Positions 26,956 to 36,441 of a stretch of 64,000 bases of DNA are shown piece by piece. A program made the position numbers and the translations under genes. A model generated the notes under the pieces. That model had not been told where the DNA came from and searched no databases. It was given only the letters and a program-made list of their open reading frames with translations. The DNA is from Labilibaculum sp. K2S (GTDB lineage Bacteria; Bacteroidota; Bacteroidia; Bacteroidales; Marinifilaceae). Where the stretch lies: the NCBI RefSeq assembly GCF_030372765.1, contig NZ_JAUCMW010000013.1, positions 1 through 64,000 on the forward strand, given 5' to 3'. Positions within the stretch are counted from its first letter, which is position 1. Each line of letters starts with the position of its first letter.

Positions 26956-28179
26956 TTACTCTTTCACTTCAAAACCCAACTCTTTTAGTTGTTCCCAAAA
27001 GTTAGGGTACGATTTTTTCACCACATCGGGCGAATCAATTACCACATTGGGTAGAATCAGTGCGATGGGAGCAAAGGCCATGGCCATACGGTGATCGTGG
27101 TAAGTTTCGATCACAATATTTTCCTCCTCTGTTTTTCGTTCGCCATTCCAGGCCAATTCGCCTTCGGCTGGTTCGGTAAGAACGTAACCCAATTTTCCCA
27201 ATTCGGTGATCAGAGCAAAAATACGATCGGTTTCTTTAATCTTCAAAGTCTCTAAACCCGTAAAATGGAAAGGAATGTTTTTTAAACAGGCACAAACGGC
27301 AAATGTTTGAGCCAAATCGGGCATCTGATTAAAATCGAACTTTAGTTTTGTGTAGTTGGTTGGCATTTTTTCAATGAACATTCCCCGTTTCGAGAATTGA
27401 GCTTTAACGCCTAGTTTCTCAAAAACCGGAACCAATCCGGAATCGCCCTGAAAACTATTTCGTCTCAATCCGTCTAAATACAGTTTTCCGTCATCGGCCA
27501 AAGCCATAAAAGCAAACCAGTACGATGCGCCCGACCAATCGCCCTCAACCGCATAAGGAATTCGCTGATAAGCCTGATTGGGCACAAAAATTTCCTGTCC
27601 CTTAAATTCCGATTTCACACCAAACTCTTCCATAATATTCAGCGTCATTTCGATGTACGAACGCGAAACAATTTTTCCGCTTAGTTTAATTCGCAAACCC
27701 TTTTCAAGCGTAGGCGCAATTAATAGTAATGCAGTAATGTACTGAGAGCTGGTATTTCCCTTTAGCTCTACTACTTCACCGGTAAGGTTCGATCCAAAAA
27801 TTTTGAGCGGGGGATAACCATCTTTCTCCAAATAGGTAATTTGAGCGCCTATTGAGTTGAGCGCATCAACCAAAACACCAATGGGTCTTTCCTTCATTCT
27901 GTGCGAACCGGTTAAGGTCCATTCGCCAACAATTTTAGAGAGGTATGCAGTTAAAAAGCGCATGGTGGTTCCGGCATGTCCAACATCAAAACTATTGGTG
28001 TTGGAATTTAGAATGCTCTGCATTGCTCTGGAATCATCACAATCCGAAAGATTTTTAATCGGCTCAAAATTGTAGCTTAAAGCATTAATAATTTGAACCC
28101 TGTTTGATATGCTTTTAGAGGCGGGAAGAACAATTCTGCCTTCCAGCAGCTTGTTTTTTTTCGAAATGGAATGTTGCAT
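26956..28179 (-). CDS. aroA: 3-phosphoshikimate 1-carboxyvinyltransferase (EPSP synthase)
   Basis: The 407-aa product begins with the substrate-binding LPASKSISNRVQIINALS motif. It has GHAGTTMRFLTAYLS, the LTGSHRMKERPIG loop (normally LDGDPRMRERP-like) and a C-terminal ETDRIFALI and DHRMAMAFAP. It joins phosphoenolpyruvate to shikimate-3-phosphate in aromatic amino-acid synthesis. The length is slightly short of the 425-430 aa of enterobacterial enzymes, as usual in Bacteroidota. No other shikimate genes are adjacent. It is about 100 bp downstream of apt on the same strand and may share its transcript. Confidence 0.95.
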   Translation of the reverse strand: MQHSISKKNKLLEGRIVLPASKSISNRVQIINALSYNFEPIKNLSDCDDSRAMQSILNSNTNSFDVGHAGTTMRFLTAYLSKIVGEWTLTGSHRMKERPIGVLVDALNSIGAQITYLEKDGYPPLKIFGSNLTGEVVELKGNTSSQYITALLLIAPTLEKGLRIKLSGKIVSRSYIEMTLNIMEEFGVKSEFKGQEIFVPNQAYQRIPYAVEGDWSGASYWFAFMALADDGKLYLDGLRRNSFQGDSGLVPVFEKLGVKAQFSKRGMFIEKMPTNYTKLKFDFNQMPDLAQTFAVCACLKNIPFHFTGLETLKIKETDRIFALITELGKLGYVLTEPAEGELAWNGERKTEEENIVIETYHDHRMAMAFAPIALILPNVVIDSPDVVKKSYPNFWEQLKELGFEVKE

Positions 28180-28278
28180 CGAACTCAGTTTTGTCTGTAT
28201 AAAATACAGGGATAGCGCAAATCAGGTCATCAAAACCATTTGGGTTAAGATGACCTGAATGATAATTTTATGCTTTAT

Positions 28279-28809
28279 TTAAAAGTGAAATACAGAATCA
28301 ACTTGGTATTGAGTAGCCAATTTATCACGGCCTTTCAAAAAGTCAAGTTCTATCAAAAAGTTCACGAAAACATTTTTCAAATTAAATCGACTCAATAAAT
28401 CGATAGAAGCTTTTGCTGTACCACCCGTTGCCAATAAATCATCGTGCAGTAAAACTACATCGTCAGAATCTAAAGCATCCTGATGGATAAAAATTTCATC
28501 TTCTCCGTATTCCAAAGAATATTTCTCGGAGAAAGTTGGCGATGGTAATTTACCAGGTTTTCTTACCGGAACAAAACCAGCACCTAAACGATAGGCTAAA
28601 ACGGTTCCTAAAATAAAACCACGGCTTTCTAAACCAACAACCTTTGTTATTCCTTTGTCTTTATATTGATCGTAAAGAGTGTCAACTAAAGTTGCCAGAT
28701 GTTTATCATCTTTCAACATTGTTGTGATATCCTTAAATACGATTCCTGCTTTAGGAAAATCAATAACGTCTCTTATCGAATCTTTTGCTTCTTGAAGTCT
28801 TACTTCCAT
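28279..28809 (-). CDS. apt: Adenine phosphoribosyltransferase
   Basis: The start at 28809 (MEVRLQEAKDSIRDVIDFP) matches the family; the longer frame to 28905 adds a Cys/Phe-rich stretch that is unlikely to be translated. The 176-aa product shows FPKAGIVFKDITTML, GLESRGFILG, the PRPP-binding loop VVLLHDDLLATGGTA and a C-terminal LIELDFLKGRDKL, all typical of bacterial Apt. It makes AMP from adenine and PRPP in salvage. It lies upstream of aroA in the same direction. Confidence 0.95.
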   Translation of the reverse strand: MEVRLQEAKDSIRDVIDFPKAGIVFKDITTMLKDDKHLATLVDTLYDQYKDKGITKVVGLESRGFILGTVLAYRLGAGFVPVRKPGKLPSPTFSEKYSLEYGEDEIFIHQDALDSDDVVLLHDDLLATGGTAKASIDLLSRFNLKNVFVNFLIELDFLKGRDKLATQYQVDSVFHF

Positions 28810-29068
28810 TTTATTTTCTTTTTCCAAACCAGGAGTACGAAAACATCCAATTTCATTCTGTTTTCTCAGTCTGTAAGACGCGAAAAAGCAGAAGAAGCGG
28901 AACATTCACCCCCTCCTCACTTAATTATTCTACAATTACTAACTTGATATAGTGTGGGATAATTCCGGGTAAAAATAAAAAAGTCTGAGTAAATATTCAT
29001 TATATATTAGCAAAAACTGCAATTATGATTTGAAATGAGAAACTATTTTTCAGATCATTGAATTTTCA

Positions 29069-29099
29069 TTGTTGAACTCCACTTTAGTTTTTACCTTTG
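29069..29099 (+). promoter_or_regulatory. Probable Bacteroidota-type promoter
   Basis: TTG (29069-29071), 20 nt, then TACCTTTG (29092-29099), matching TTG-N18-20-TAnnTTTG. It lies 25 bp before the ATG of the next gene. The rest of 28810-29123 shows no gene. Confidence 0.55.
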
Positions 29100-29123
29100 A
29101 TTAAATTCAATTTGAGAATTAAA

Positions 29124-29588
29124 ATGACAATAAACAATCAAAATCGCGCAGCCTGGATTAAGCTTTTCTACTACGTGTTTATATTTTTATATCTGGCGGT
29201 AAGCATTATTTTAATTTATTTAAAGGTGAAGCCGATTTATCCGATTTTTGGAGCAATCAGTGGCTTTGTTTTTGCCTGCATCGTATTTAGTTTATCGCTC
29301 AATTTGAATTATATTATCTATCAGGAATCAGAAGAAAAAATAATTTTGAGATATTACCCACTGCACCCTTTTCATCAGAAGTTCAAATCCATTGAGATTC
29401 CCAAAAAAACATTGTCTCATTTCGATTTAAAAAGAAAACTGTTTGGTTTACGGCCTGAAGTTACCCTATATCAGCAAACAGAGAGAGGATTAGCAAAATA
29501 CCCATCAGTTAGTATCTCTTCTCTTTCAAGATCAAGTCAGTCAGAAATAATTAAATCATTGCAAAAAAATTCCATAAAAAAGGAATAA
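29124..29588 (+). CDS. Small inner-membrane protein of unknown function
   Basis: The ATG at 29124 (MTINNQNRAAW) gives 154 aa; a TTG at 29097 falls in the promoter and is rejected. Two membrane helices (about 13-35 and 40-62) are followed by a basic cytoplasmic tail with a PH-like alternating pattern (EEKIILRYYPLHPF, KTLSHFDLKRKLFGLRPEVT). It precedes an exported protein gene on the same strand by about 85 bp. No family is recognised. Confidence 0.6.
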   Translation: MTINNQNRAAWIKLFYYVFIFLYLAVSIILIYLKVKPIYPIFGAISGFVFACIVFSLSLNLNYIIYQESEEKIILRYYPLHPFHQKFKSIEIPKKTLSHFDLKRKLFGLRPEVTLYQQTERGLAKYPSVSISSLSRSSQSEIIKSLQKNSIKKE

Positions 29589-29672
29589 GATTTACTTTTA
29601 CGATTGAGCGTACTAAAACAGATTTGTATGCGTTATCTGTTCTGTAAATCCTTTATTGAAGATTATAATAAC

Positions 29673-30269
29673 ATGATTAGAAAAATTAAAAGTCAGTTAG
29701 CACTATTGATTGTGGTGCTTGTATTGCCAACCACTACATTGGCTCAGGAAAATGATGTAAGACTTAATATTGGAATTCCTTTAGGGAAATATGGGAAGTT
29801 TGATCACAATTTTAATGGTTCTGATGAAACCAACTCGCCATCATTCATTATTCAGTTGGAGAAAAACTGGAAGCCTGATTTAAGTATTGGTGCTTATGTT
29901 GGTTATGCCGGGCAAAAACAAGAGTGGAGTTTTAGTGATGTGAAATACAATTATTATCGATTTGGAACGGTATTGACCTGCGAATTAAATAATTGGCTTT
30001 CGGAAATGAATATTTCACCTGAGAATGGAATTGAAATGTACGCGAGTGTAAAAACCGGATTTTCTTTAGAGAATAAGAAATCTACCGTTTCGGAATTGGA
30101 TGCTTCGAATATTCCTACCGTTAGAACGAACCGGAAAAATGATCTGCTTTTTGATCTAGGAGTAGTCTTGGGAAGTCGTTATCATTTTTCGAATCAGTTT
30201 GGTATTTTTGCAGAACTGGGTTGGGGGAATGCAGGATTTTTTACAATAGGAACAACCTTTGCCTTATAA
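29673..30269 (+). CDS. Predicted outer-membrane beta-barrel or exported protein
   Basis: The start at 29673 is chosen because it opens directly into a signal peptide (MIRKIKSQLALLIVVLVLPT, cut after LAQ); upstream in-frame residues are unlikely. The mature part of about 172 aa has alternating hydrophobic and polar strands (SIGAYVGYAGQ, YYRFGTVLTCEL, MYASVKTGFSL, LLFDLGVVLGSRYHF). It ends in a strand FTIGTTFAL, as in small outer-membrane barrels. Function unknown. It sits between a small membrane protein gene and dprA. Confidence 0.65.
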   Translation: MIRKIKSQLALLIVVLVLPTTTLAQENDVRLNIGIPLGKYGKFDHNFNGSDETNSPSFIIQLEKNWKPDLSIGAYVGYAGQKQEWSFSDVKYNYYRFGTVLTCELNNWLSEMNISPENGIEMYASVKTGFSLENKKSTVSELDASNIPTVRTNRKNDLLFDLGVVLGSRYHFSNQFGIFAELGWGNAGFFTIGTTFAL

Positions 30270-30312
30270 ATATTTTGTAAATTAGACTCCTTTTATTTAA
30301 TTCGATGAATAT

Positions 30313-31416
30313 ATGGAGGATACATATAAAATTGCTGTTAGTTTTTTGAATGGGATAGGTCCTGTTAATACAAAGAAAGTAATTGCCTATACCGGAAGTA
30401 TTGAGGGACTGTTTAAAGAGAAAAAGCAAAATCTGCTTAAAATTCCGGGAATCGGCCAATCTTTTATCGATAAGTTGGATCGTGATAATGCGATCCAATT
30501 GGCAGAGGAAGAGCAAAAGTTTATATCAGACAATCATATCAATGTTAGTTTCTATTTAGAGAAAGATTATCCGCAAAGGCTGTTAAATTGTGCCGATTCG
30601 CCCTGCACACTATATTATAAAGGAAATACTGATTTTAATGCGGCGCGTACTATTAGTATCGTAGGAACCAGAAATGCCAGTGATTACGGACGAGAGATCT
30701 GCAATAAGCTGATACAGGATTTATCCGAAAAGGAGGTTAAGCCTTTAATTATAAGTGGTCTTGCTTATGGTGTTGATATTTGTGCCCATAAGGCAGCTTT
30801 GCGAAACCAATTACAAACTGTTGCTGCAATAGGTCACGGATTGCATATGATGTATCCCTCGCAGCATAAAAGATATGCTGAGGAGATAGTTAACCAAGGG
30901 GCATTAATTAGTGAATTCACATCCAAAAGTAAATTCGATCCTAAAAATTTCGTTCGCAGGAACAGAATCATCGCAGGAATGGCCGATGCTACTATTGTTA
31001 TTGAGTCGGCATCAAAAGGAGGTTCATTGGTTACTGCCGATATTGCCAATTCGTACAATAGAGATGTTTTTGCATTTCCAGGCCGAACAACTGATAAGAG
31101 TTCTACCGGTTGTAATAAATTAATAAAAACCAATCAGGCTCACCTTATAGAGAGTGTTGCCGATTTGGAATACATATTAGGATGGGAAAATAAGAATAAG
31201 AGTCCTAAAACAGTTCAGACAAAATTATTTATTGAGCTATCTCCCGAAGAGGAGTCACTTGTTCAGATACTTAAGGAGAAAGGTAACATGCCTATAGATA
31301 GTATTAGTCTGAAAACGTCATTTCCGATGAGTAAGGTGTCAAGTTTACTTCTGAAATTGGAATTTGATGGCGTAATAAAATCACTTCCGGGGAAAATCTA
31401 CACTTTGAATACATGA
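30313..31416 (+). CDS. dprA: DNA-processing protein DprA
   Basis: The 367-aa product has an N-terminal helix-hairpin-helix region (about 1-70, LLKIPGIGQSFIDKL). The Rossmann-type DprA core (about 80-290) contains ISIVGTRNASDYGREI, ISGLAYGVDICAHKAAL, FVRRNRIIAGMADATIVIES and GGSLVTADIA, then FPGRTTDKSSTGCNKLI. A C-terminal winged helix (about 305-365) follows. DprA protects incoming single-stranded DNA and loads RecA during transformation. No other competence genes are in the window. A weak hairpin (TTTATCA, eight T, TGATAAA) lies directly after the stop. Confidence 0.95.
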   Translation: MEDTYKIAVSFLNGIGPVNTKKVIAYTGSIEGLFKEKKQNLLKIPGIGQSFIDKLDRDNAIQLAEEEQKFISDNHINVSFYLEKDYPQRLLNCADSPCTLYYKGNTDFNAARTISIVGTRNASDYGREICNKLIQDLSEKEVKPLIISGLAYGVDICAHKAALRNQLQTVAAIGHGLHMMYPSQHKRYAEEIVNQGALISEFTSKSKFDPKNFVRRNRIIAGMADATIVIESASKGGSLVTADIANSYNRDVFAFPGRTTDKSSTGCNKLIKTNQAHLIESVADLEYILGWENKNKSPKTVQTKLFIELSPEEESLVQILKEKGNMPIDSISLKTSFPMSKVSSLLLKLEFDGVIKSLPGKIYTLNT

Positions 31417-31531
31417 ATTTTATCATTTTTTTTTGATAAATGTTGTAGAGCAGGATCTCTTATCTTATAATCAACTGATAATCAGTCGAAAAAAGTTTAC
31501 GAAAACGTTGTAAAAAATATATTAATTTAAT

Positions 31532-31560
31532 TTGCGATTATGAAAAAATATATACTTTTG
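31532..31560 (+). promoter_or_regulatory. Promoter of gdhA
   Basis: TTG (31532-31534), 18 nt, TACTTTTG (31553-31560) matches the Bacteroidota housekeeping promoter. It predicts a leader of about 50 nt before the gdhA ATG at 31620. Confidence 0.7.
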
Positions 31561-31619
31561 AACCAAGAACTAATATTTAAAACAACACAATCTAATTTAA
31601 TTTCATAACATAGTTTGGC

Positions 31620-32954
31620 ATGGAAGCAAAGATTAATGAATTCATGGAAGGCCTAAAGGCCAAAACTCCTGGAGAAGCAGAATTTCATCAGGCAGTTCAA
31701 GAAGTAGTAGAAACAGTTTGGGAAACTTATGATGCAAATCCTAAGTACAAAGCTGCGAAAATTCTTGATAAAATGTGTGAGCCGGAACGTACAATCATGT
31801 TCCGAGTGCCATGGATCAATGATAATGGTGAAGTAGAAATCAATCGCGGATACCGTGTTGAATTCAATAGTGCAATTGGACCCTATAAAGGTGGATTACG
31901 TTTTCACCCATCGGTTACTTTAAGTGCATTAAAATTTTTAGGTTTTGAGCAGACATTCAAAAACTCTTTAACAACATTACCTATGGGTGGTGGAAAAGGA
32001 GGTTCTGATTTCAACGCTAAAGGAAGATCAGATAACGAAATTATGCGTTTTTGTCAAAGTTTCATGACTGAGCTTTGCAGACACATCGGTCCTAATACTG
32101 ACGTTCCTGCCGGTGATATCGGAGTAGGTGGTCGCGAGATTGGATATTTATTCGGACAATACAAGAGAATTCGTAACGAATTTGTTGGTGTATTGACTGG
32201 TAAAGGTCTTGAATTTGGTGGATCATTAATTCGTCCTGAAGCAACTGGTTTTGGTGCTGTATATTTTGCTCAGCACATGTTGGCTGAAAACAATGAAACC
32301 TTGAATGGTAAAATTGTTGCTCTTTCAGGTTTTGGTAATGTTACCTGGGGTGCTGCTCTTAAATTGGTAGAGCTAGGTGCTAAAGTTGTTACCGTTTCAG
32401 GTCCTGATGGATATGTATATGATCAAGAAGGTTTAAATGCTGAGAAAATCGATTATTTATTGGATTTGAGAGCTTCTAATAATGATGTTGTTGCTCCTTA
32501 TGCTGAAAAATTTGGTGCTAAATTCTTCCCAGGTAAAAAACCTTGGGAGGTTAAAGTAGATTTGGCTTTCCCATGTGCAATTCAAAATGAATTGAATTTA
32601 GAGGATGCTAAATTATTGGAAGCAAACGGATGTAAATATGTTGTTGAGACTTCAAACATGGGTTGTACTGCTGATGCAGCTTTCTATTTAGTGGATGTTA
32701 TGGCTTTCGCTCCTGGTAAAGCGGCTAATGCTGGTGGTGTTGCTGTGTCTGGTTTAGAGATGTCACAAAACTCTATGCGTTTCAACTGGTCTACCGAAGA
32801 GGTAGATGCTAAGTTGGGTCGTATCATGAAAGATATTCACGATACTTGTGTTAAATTCGGTACTGAGAATGGACACATCAACTATATTAAAGGTGCTAAT
32901 ATTGGTGGTTTCGTAAAAGTTGCCGAAGCAATGTTGGCTCAAGGCTGCGTATAG
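31620..32954 (+). CDS. gdhA: Glutamate dehydrogenase (NADP-type, hexameric)
   Basis: The 444-aa product has the family motifs: FRVPWINDNGEVEINRGYRV, GPYKGGLRFHPSV, the catalytic-lysine loop LPMGGGKGGSDF, and DVPAGDIGVGGREIGYLFGQ. A Rossmann nucleotide fold with SGFGNVTWGAA follows. It interconverts glutamate with 2-oxoglutarate and ammonium. In this genome it could assimilate ammonium or help dispose of amino nitrogen released by lysine fermentation. The length and N-terminus match the NADP-specific class, though cofactor use cannot be proven from sequence. It is monocistronic, with its own promoter and terminator. Confidence 0.95.
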   Translation: MEAKINEFMEGLKAKTPGEAEFHQAVQEVVETVWETYDANPKYKAAKILDKMCEPERTIMFRVPWINDNGEVEINRGYRVEFNSAIGPYKGGLRFHPSVTLSALKFLGFEQTFKNSLTTLPMGGGKGGSDFNAKGRSDNEIMRFCQSFMTELCRHIGPNTDVPAGDIGVGGREIGYLFGQYKRIRNEFVGVLTGKGLEFGGSLIRPEATGFGAVYFAQHMLAENNETLNGKIVALSGFGNVTWGAALKLVELGAKVVTVSGPDGYVYDQEGLNAEKIDYLLDLRASNNDVVAPYAEKFGAKFFPGKKPWEVKVDLAFPCAIQNELNLEDAKLLEANGCKYVVETSNMGCTADAAFYLVDVMAFAPGKAANAGGVAVSGLEMSQNSMRFNWSTEEVDAKLGRIMKDIHDTCVKFGTENGHINYIKGANIGGFVKVAEAMLAQGCV

Positions 32955-32976
32955 TATACTATATTGCCTTCTATAT

Positions 32977-33002
32977 AAAAGCCGGCTTTGCCGGCTTTTT
33001 TT
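32977..33002 (+). terminator. Intrinsic terminator after gdhA
   Basis: AAAAGCCGG (32977-32985) pairs with CCGGCTTTT (32991-32999), loop CTTTG, followed by T. Confidence 0.9.
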
Positions 33003-33074
33003 AATTGAGATTCGCTCATTATTAGTTTGGCAAGTCACTGCTGTTTATATATGTTTGCAGAAAAGTTGTGAAAG

Positions 33075-33842
33075 ATGAAATTGATTGATACTCATTCCCA
33101 TATATATTCAGATGATTTTAAAGATGATATTGAAGAAATTATCTCAAATTGCAGGAACGTAAATATCGGGAAAATCCTGCTCCCTAATATTGATTCGGAA
33201 TCTATACCAAAAATGAATCGCTTGGTTCAACGTTTTCCTGATATGTGTGTGCCTATGATGGGCCTTCATCCTACATCAGTGAAAGAAAACTACAGGGAAG
33301 AGTTGGAGAATTGTAAAGCATGGCTTGCAAAAGGAGGTTATTGTGCGATTGGTGAAATAGGGATGGATTTGTATTGGGACAAAGCCTTTGTGAAAGAACA
33401 GCAAATTGTTTTCGATACTCAAATTAATTGGGCACTTGAAAGAGAGCTTCCAATTGTTATTCATGCCAGAGATTCATTCGATGAGATTTTTGAAATATTG
33501 GAATCTTATCGCAATAGTAATTTAAAAGGTGTGTTTCATAGCTTTACCGGAAATGCAGAGCAAGCTGTAAAAGCAATTGGTTTTGGGTTTCTGTTAGGGA
33601 TTAATGGAATTGTAACCTTTAAGAATTCCGGACTTGATAAAACAATCGAATCTCTTGGATTGGATCATCTGATTCTGGAAACTGATGCTCCTTATTTGGC
33701 GCCTGTGCCAAAACGGGGGAAAAGAAACGAAAGTTCGTACTTAGTTCATATTGCCAATAAGCTTTCTGAGATTTATCAGCTTAGCTTGGATGAGGTTGCC
33801 AAAACAACAAGTGCAAATGCTGAAAAATTATTCAACATTTAA
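33075..33842 (+). CDS. TatD-family metal-dependent DNase
   Basis: The 255-aa TIM-barrel product has DTHSHIY (two metal-binding His at 7 and 9), the Glu in AIGEIGMDLYWD, HARDS, HSFTG and the C-terminal ETDAPYLAPVPKRGKRNES. These are all the TatD metal-site motifs. TatD proteins are 3'-5' DNases or hydrolases, with roles proposed in DNA repair. It is followed after 15 bp by an asparaginase gene on the same strand, so the two are probably co-transcribed. Whether it is TatD proper or the YcfH paralogue is not resolved, so no symbol is given. Confidence 0.93.
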   Translation: MKLIDTHSHIYSDDFKDDIEEIISNCRNVNIGKILLPNIDSESIPKMNRLVQRFPDMCVPMMGLHPTSVKENYREELENCKAWLAKGGYCAIGEIGMDLYWDKAFVKEQQIVFDTQINWALERELPIVIHARDSFDEIFEILESYRNSNLKGVFHSFTGNAEQAVKAIGFGFLLGINGIVTFKNSGLDKTIESLGLDHLILETDAPYLAPVPKRGKRNESSYLVHIANKLSEIYQLSLDEVAKTTSANAEKLFNI

Positions 33843-33857
33843 TTGAATTGAAATAAA

Positions 33858-34892
33858 ATGGAACAGAAACAAACTTCTATTTTAATAATATACACCGGAG
33901 GAACAATTGGTATGGTGAACGATCCTGAAACAGGTTCGTTAAAACCATTTGATTTTGATCATATCTTAAAACAGGTTCCGGAATTGAACGGATTTGGGTT
34001 TAATTTAGAATCAATAGCTTTTGAGCCATTGATCGATTCATCAAACTTAAATCCTAAGGTGTGGATAAAGATTGTTGAAATAATAAAAGAGAATTATCAG
34101 AAATTTGCCGGCTTTGTCGTGTTGCATGGAACGGATACGATGTCGTATACGGCCTCAGCTTTGAGTTTTATGCTGGATAATTTGCAAAAACCAGTTATTC
34201 TTACCGGATCTCAATTGCCAATAGGTACATTAAGAACAGATGGGAAAGAGAATCTAATTACAGCTATTGAAATTGCTGCAGCTTATCAAAACGGACAAGC
34301 CATGGTGCCTGAAGTTTGTGTTGTTTTTGAGAACAAGCTTTTCCGTGGCAATAGGACAACAAAGCACAATGCAGAGCATTTTAATGCATTTCATTCATAT
34401 AATTATCCTGATTTGGCAAAGATTGGAATCCATATCAATTATAATTATGCCGCGATTCATTACCCAAGTCAACCTGGAGAATTAGAAATATCAACCTCTT
34501 TGGATCTCAATATTGCGATCTTAAAGATATTTCCGGGTATAAATAAGACAGTGGTTGACTCCATTCTTAACAGTAAAGGATTGAAAGCTGTAATAATGGA
34601 AACATATGGAGCCGGAAATGCACCTACGGACAAGTGGTTTATAGACTCAATTAAAGCTGCAATCGAGAAGGAGATAATCGTATATAATGTAACCCAATGC
34701 GCAGCTGGCAGTGTTGAAATGGGTTTGTATGAAACTAGTCTGGAGTTATTACGTGCTGGTGTTGTTAGTGGTAAAGATATAACTACCGAGGCTGCAGTTA
34801 CCAAACTTATGTATGTGTTGGGGAAAAACTTAAATACAGAACAAATCAAATTCCTTTTAAATAAATCTTTGAAAGGCGAATTAAGCCAATAG
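33858..34892 (+). CDS. ansA: Type I L-asparaginase
   Basis: The 344-aa product has the two asparaginase signatures: IIYTGGTIGMV near the N-terminus (nucleophilic Thr) and VVLHGTDTMSYTASALSFML around residue 90. LTGSQLPIGTLRTDGKENLI and the C-terminal domain VIMETYGAGNAPT also fit. There is no signal peptide, so it is cytoplasmic and of the type I (AnsA) class. It hydrolyses asparagine to aspartate and ammonium. It follows the tatD-like gene by 15 bp. Confidence 0.92.
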   Translation: MEQKQTSILIIYTGGTIGMVNDPETGSLKPFDFDHILKQVPELNGFGFNLESIAFEPLIDSSNLNPKVWIKIVEIIKENYQKFAGFVVLHGTDTMSYTASALSFMLDNLQKPVILTGSQLPIGTLRTDGKENLITAIEIAAAYQNGQAMVPEVCVVFENKLFRGNRTTKHNAEHFNAFHSYNYPDLAKIGIHINYNYAAIHYPSQPGELEISTSLDLNIAILKIFPGINKTVVDSILNSKGLKAVIMETYGAGNAPTDKWFIDSIKAAIEKEIIVYNVTQCAAGSVEMGLYETSLELLRAGVVSGKDITTEAAVTKLMYVLGKNLNTEQIKFLLNKSLKGELSQ

Positions 34893-35036
34893 TTTATTTG
34901 TTTTTCACATTTTTTTTGTAATTTGGTGCACTGTTTAGTCCCTTCTGTATTACATAAAATTAAATTCATGATTATCATGGAAAACAGATGTAGAAAGACT
35001 TTGCTTATAAAAAGGAATATTCAACTAAGTAATTAG

Positions 35037-35067
35037 TTGTTTTAGAGATCGCAATCGTTTAATTTTG
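35037..35067 (+). promoter_or_regulatory. Promoter of the exbB-exbD operon
   Basis: TTG (35037-35039), 20 nt, TAATTTTG (35060-35067), 40 bp before the exbB-like ATG, matches the Bacteroidota consensus. Confidence 0.65.
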
Positions 35068-35107
35068 TAAAAAATAATTTCGTTAATTAAAATTTGAAAA
35101 ACAGACT

Positions 35108-35929
35108 ATGAAAAAGTTATTTGCATTTATAGCAGTTATCGGGATGCTAAGCTTAGGAGCGTCAACAAACGTATTTGCTCAGGATGAGACAGCAGAACAA
35201 GCTACCGTAGATACAACGCAAGTTGCTGGGGAAGTTGCAGAAGAAGTTGTTGAAAAAGCAACCCCAGTAATGGAAGAAGAAGCTATTGAAAGTACTTCTT
35301 TTCACCAAGTTGTGAAAAAACAATTCATCCAAGGTGGTGCGATGTTTATGAGTTTTGTATTGTTAACACTTATTTTAGGTTTGGCTCTTTCTATCGAAAG
35401 AATCATTTACTTGAATATGTCGACAACTAATACTAAAAAATTGTTCGCTAATCTTGAAGATGCATTGAACAACGGTGGCGTTGAAGCAGCTAAAGAAGTT
35501 TGCAGAAACACAAGAGGCCCTATCGCCAGTATTTTCTACCAAGGTCTTGATCGTATCGATGAAGGTATTGAAGTAGTTGAAAAATCAGTTGTTTCTTACG
35601 GTTCTGTTCAAATGGGTCTTTTGGAGAAAGGTCTTTCTTGGATTGGTTTAATGATTGGTCTGGCTCCTATGTTAGGATTTATGGGTACTGTAATTGGTAT
35701 GATCGACGCTTTCGATTCTATTCAATCTATGGGTACTATTTCTCCGGCAGCTGTAGCAGGTGGTATTAAAGTTGCTTTGATTACTACTGTATCTGGTTTG
35801 ATCGTTGCTATGATCCTTCAGGTATTCTATAACTACTGTACTTCAAAAATTGACAGTATTGTGAACAACATGGAAGATGCTTCTATCTCTCTTCTTGATA
35901 TCCTTGTAAAATACAACATGAAAAAATAA
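35108..35929 (+). CDS. exbB: MotA/TolQ/ExbB proton-channel family protein
   Basis: The 273-aa product has an N-terminal signal-like helix (about 1-24, ending VFAQ) and an acidic linker (about 25-60). It then has the MotA/TolQ/ExbB fold with three membrane helices (about 75-100, 175-205, 215-245), including GLMIGLAPMLGFMGTVIGMI and the TTVSGLIVAMILQVFYNY segment. It should form the proton channel that energises TonB-dependent transport or envelope maintenance. Two ExbD genes and a small membrane protein follow, in the order usual for Bacteroidota. No TonB gene is next to it, so a TolQ-like role is also possible. Confidence 0.9.
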   Translation: MKKLFAFIAVIGMLSLGASTNVFAQDETAEQATVDTTQVAGEVAEEVVEKATPVMEEEAIESTSFHQVVKKQFIQGGAMFMSFVLLTLILGLALSIERIIYLNMSTTNTKKLFANLEDALNNGGVEAAKEVCRNTRGPIASIFYQGLDRIDEGIEVVEKSVVSYGSVQMGLLEKGLSWIGLMIGLAPMLGFMGTVIGMIDAFDSIQSMGTISPAAVAGGIKVALITTVSGLIVAMILQVFYNYCTSKIDSIVNNMEDASISLLDILVKYNMKK

Positions 35930-35938
35930 TTTTAGACT

Positions 35939-36388
35939 ATGTCAAATACATTGAGTAAATATTTAAATATTCTCACCTATGTAATGATTGGTCTAACAGC
36001 AATTTTTGTTGCCATGTTTTACTTAGGTGGAGAGCTGCCAAATCAGCCATATCCAACTCCGGTTTATACTGATGTTTTATTGAATTGGGCCAAAGCATTA
36101 TTTATTGTTTGTGCTGGGTTGTCTTTGGTTTTCCCTATCATTCAGTTAGTAACTAACCCTAAGGGAGCTATTAAAGGTTTGGGTGGATTAGTTGGTTTGG
36201 GTTTGATAATCCTTATTGCTTATTCATTATCGGATGCAACTTTGTTAGATCTTCCTGGTTATACTGGTGCTGATAACACTCCAGGAGCATTACAATTTGC
36301 TGATACTGTACTTTACACTATGTACATTTTAGGTGTTGGAACAGTTGTTGCTATTGTTGCAACCGAAATATTAAGAAAATTACGTTAA
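35939..36388 (+). CDS. Four-helix membrane protein of the ExbB/ExbD operon
   Basis: The 149-aa protein has four clear membrane helices (about 9-29, 47-69, 77-97, 120-143) and no recognised domain. It lies 9 bp after the exbB-like gene and about 50 bp before the first exbD-like gene. Similar proteins occupy this position in many Bacteroidota operons, which suggests an accessory subunit of the energy-transducing complex. This is inferred from position only. Confidence 0.75.
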   Translation: MSNTLSKYLNILTYVMIGLTAIFVAMFYLGGELPNQPYPTPVYTDVLLNWAKALFIVCAGLSLVFPIIQLVTNPKGAIKGLGGLVGLGLIILIAYSLSDATLLDLPGYTGADNTPGALQFADTVLYTMYILGVGTVVAIVATEILRKLR

Positions 36389-36441
36389 GTAAATGATTCG
36401 GATTTTTAATTCGGATCGATATACCTTTAGATTATAATATT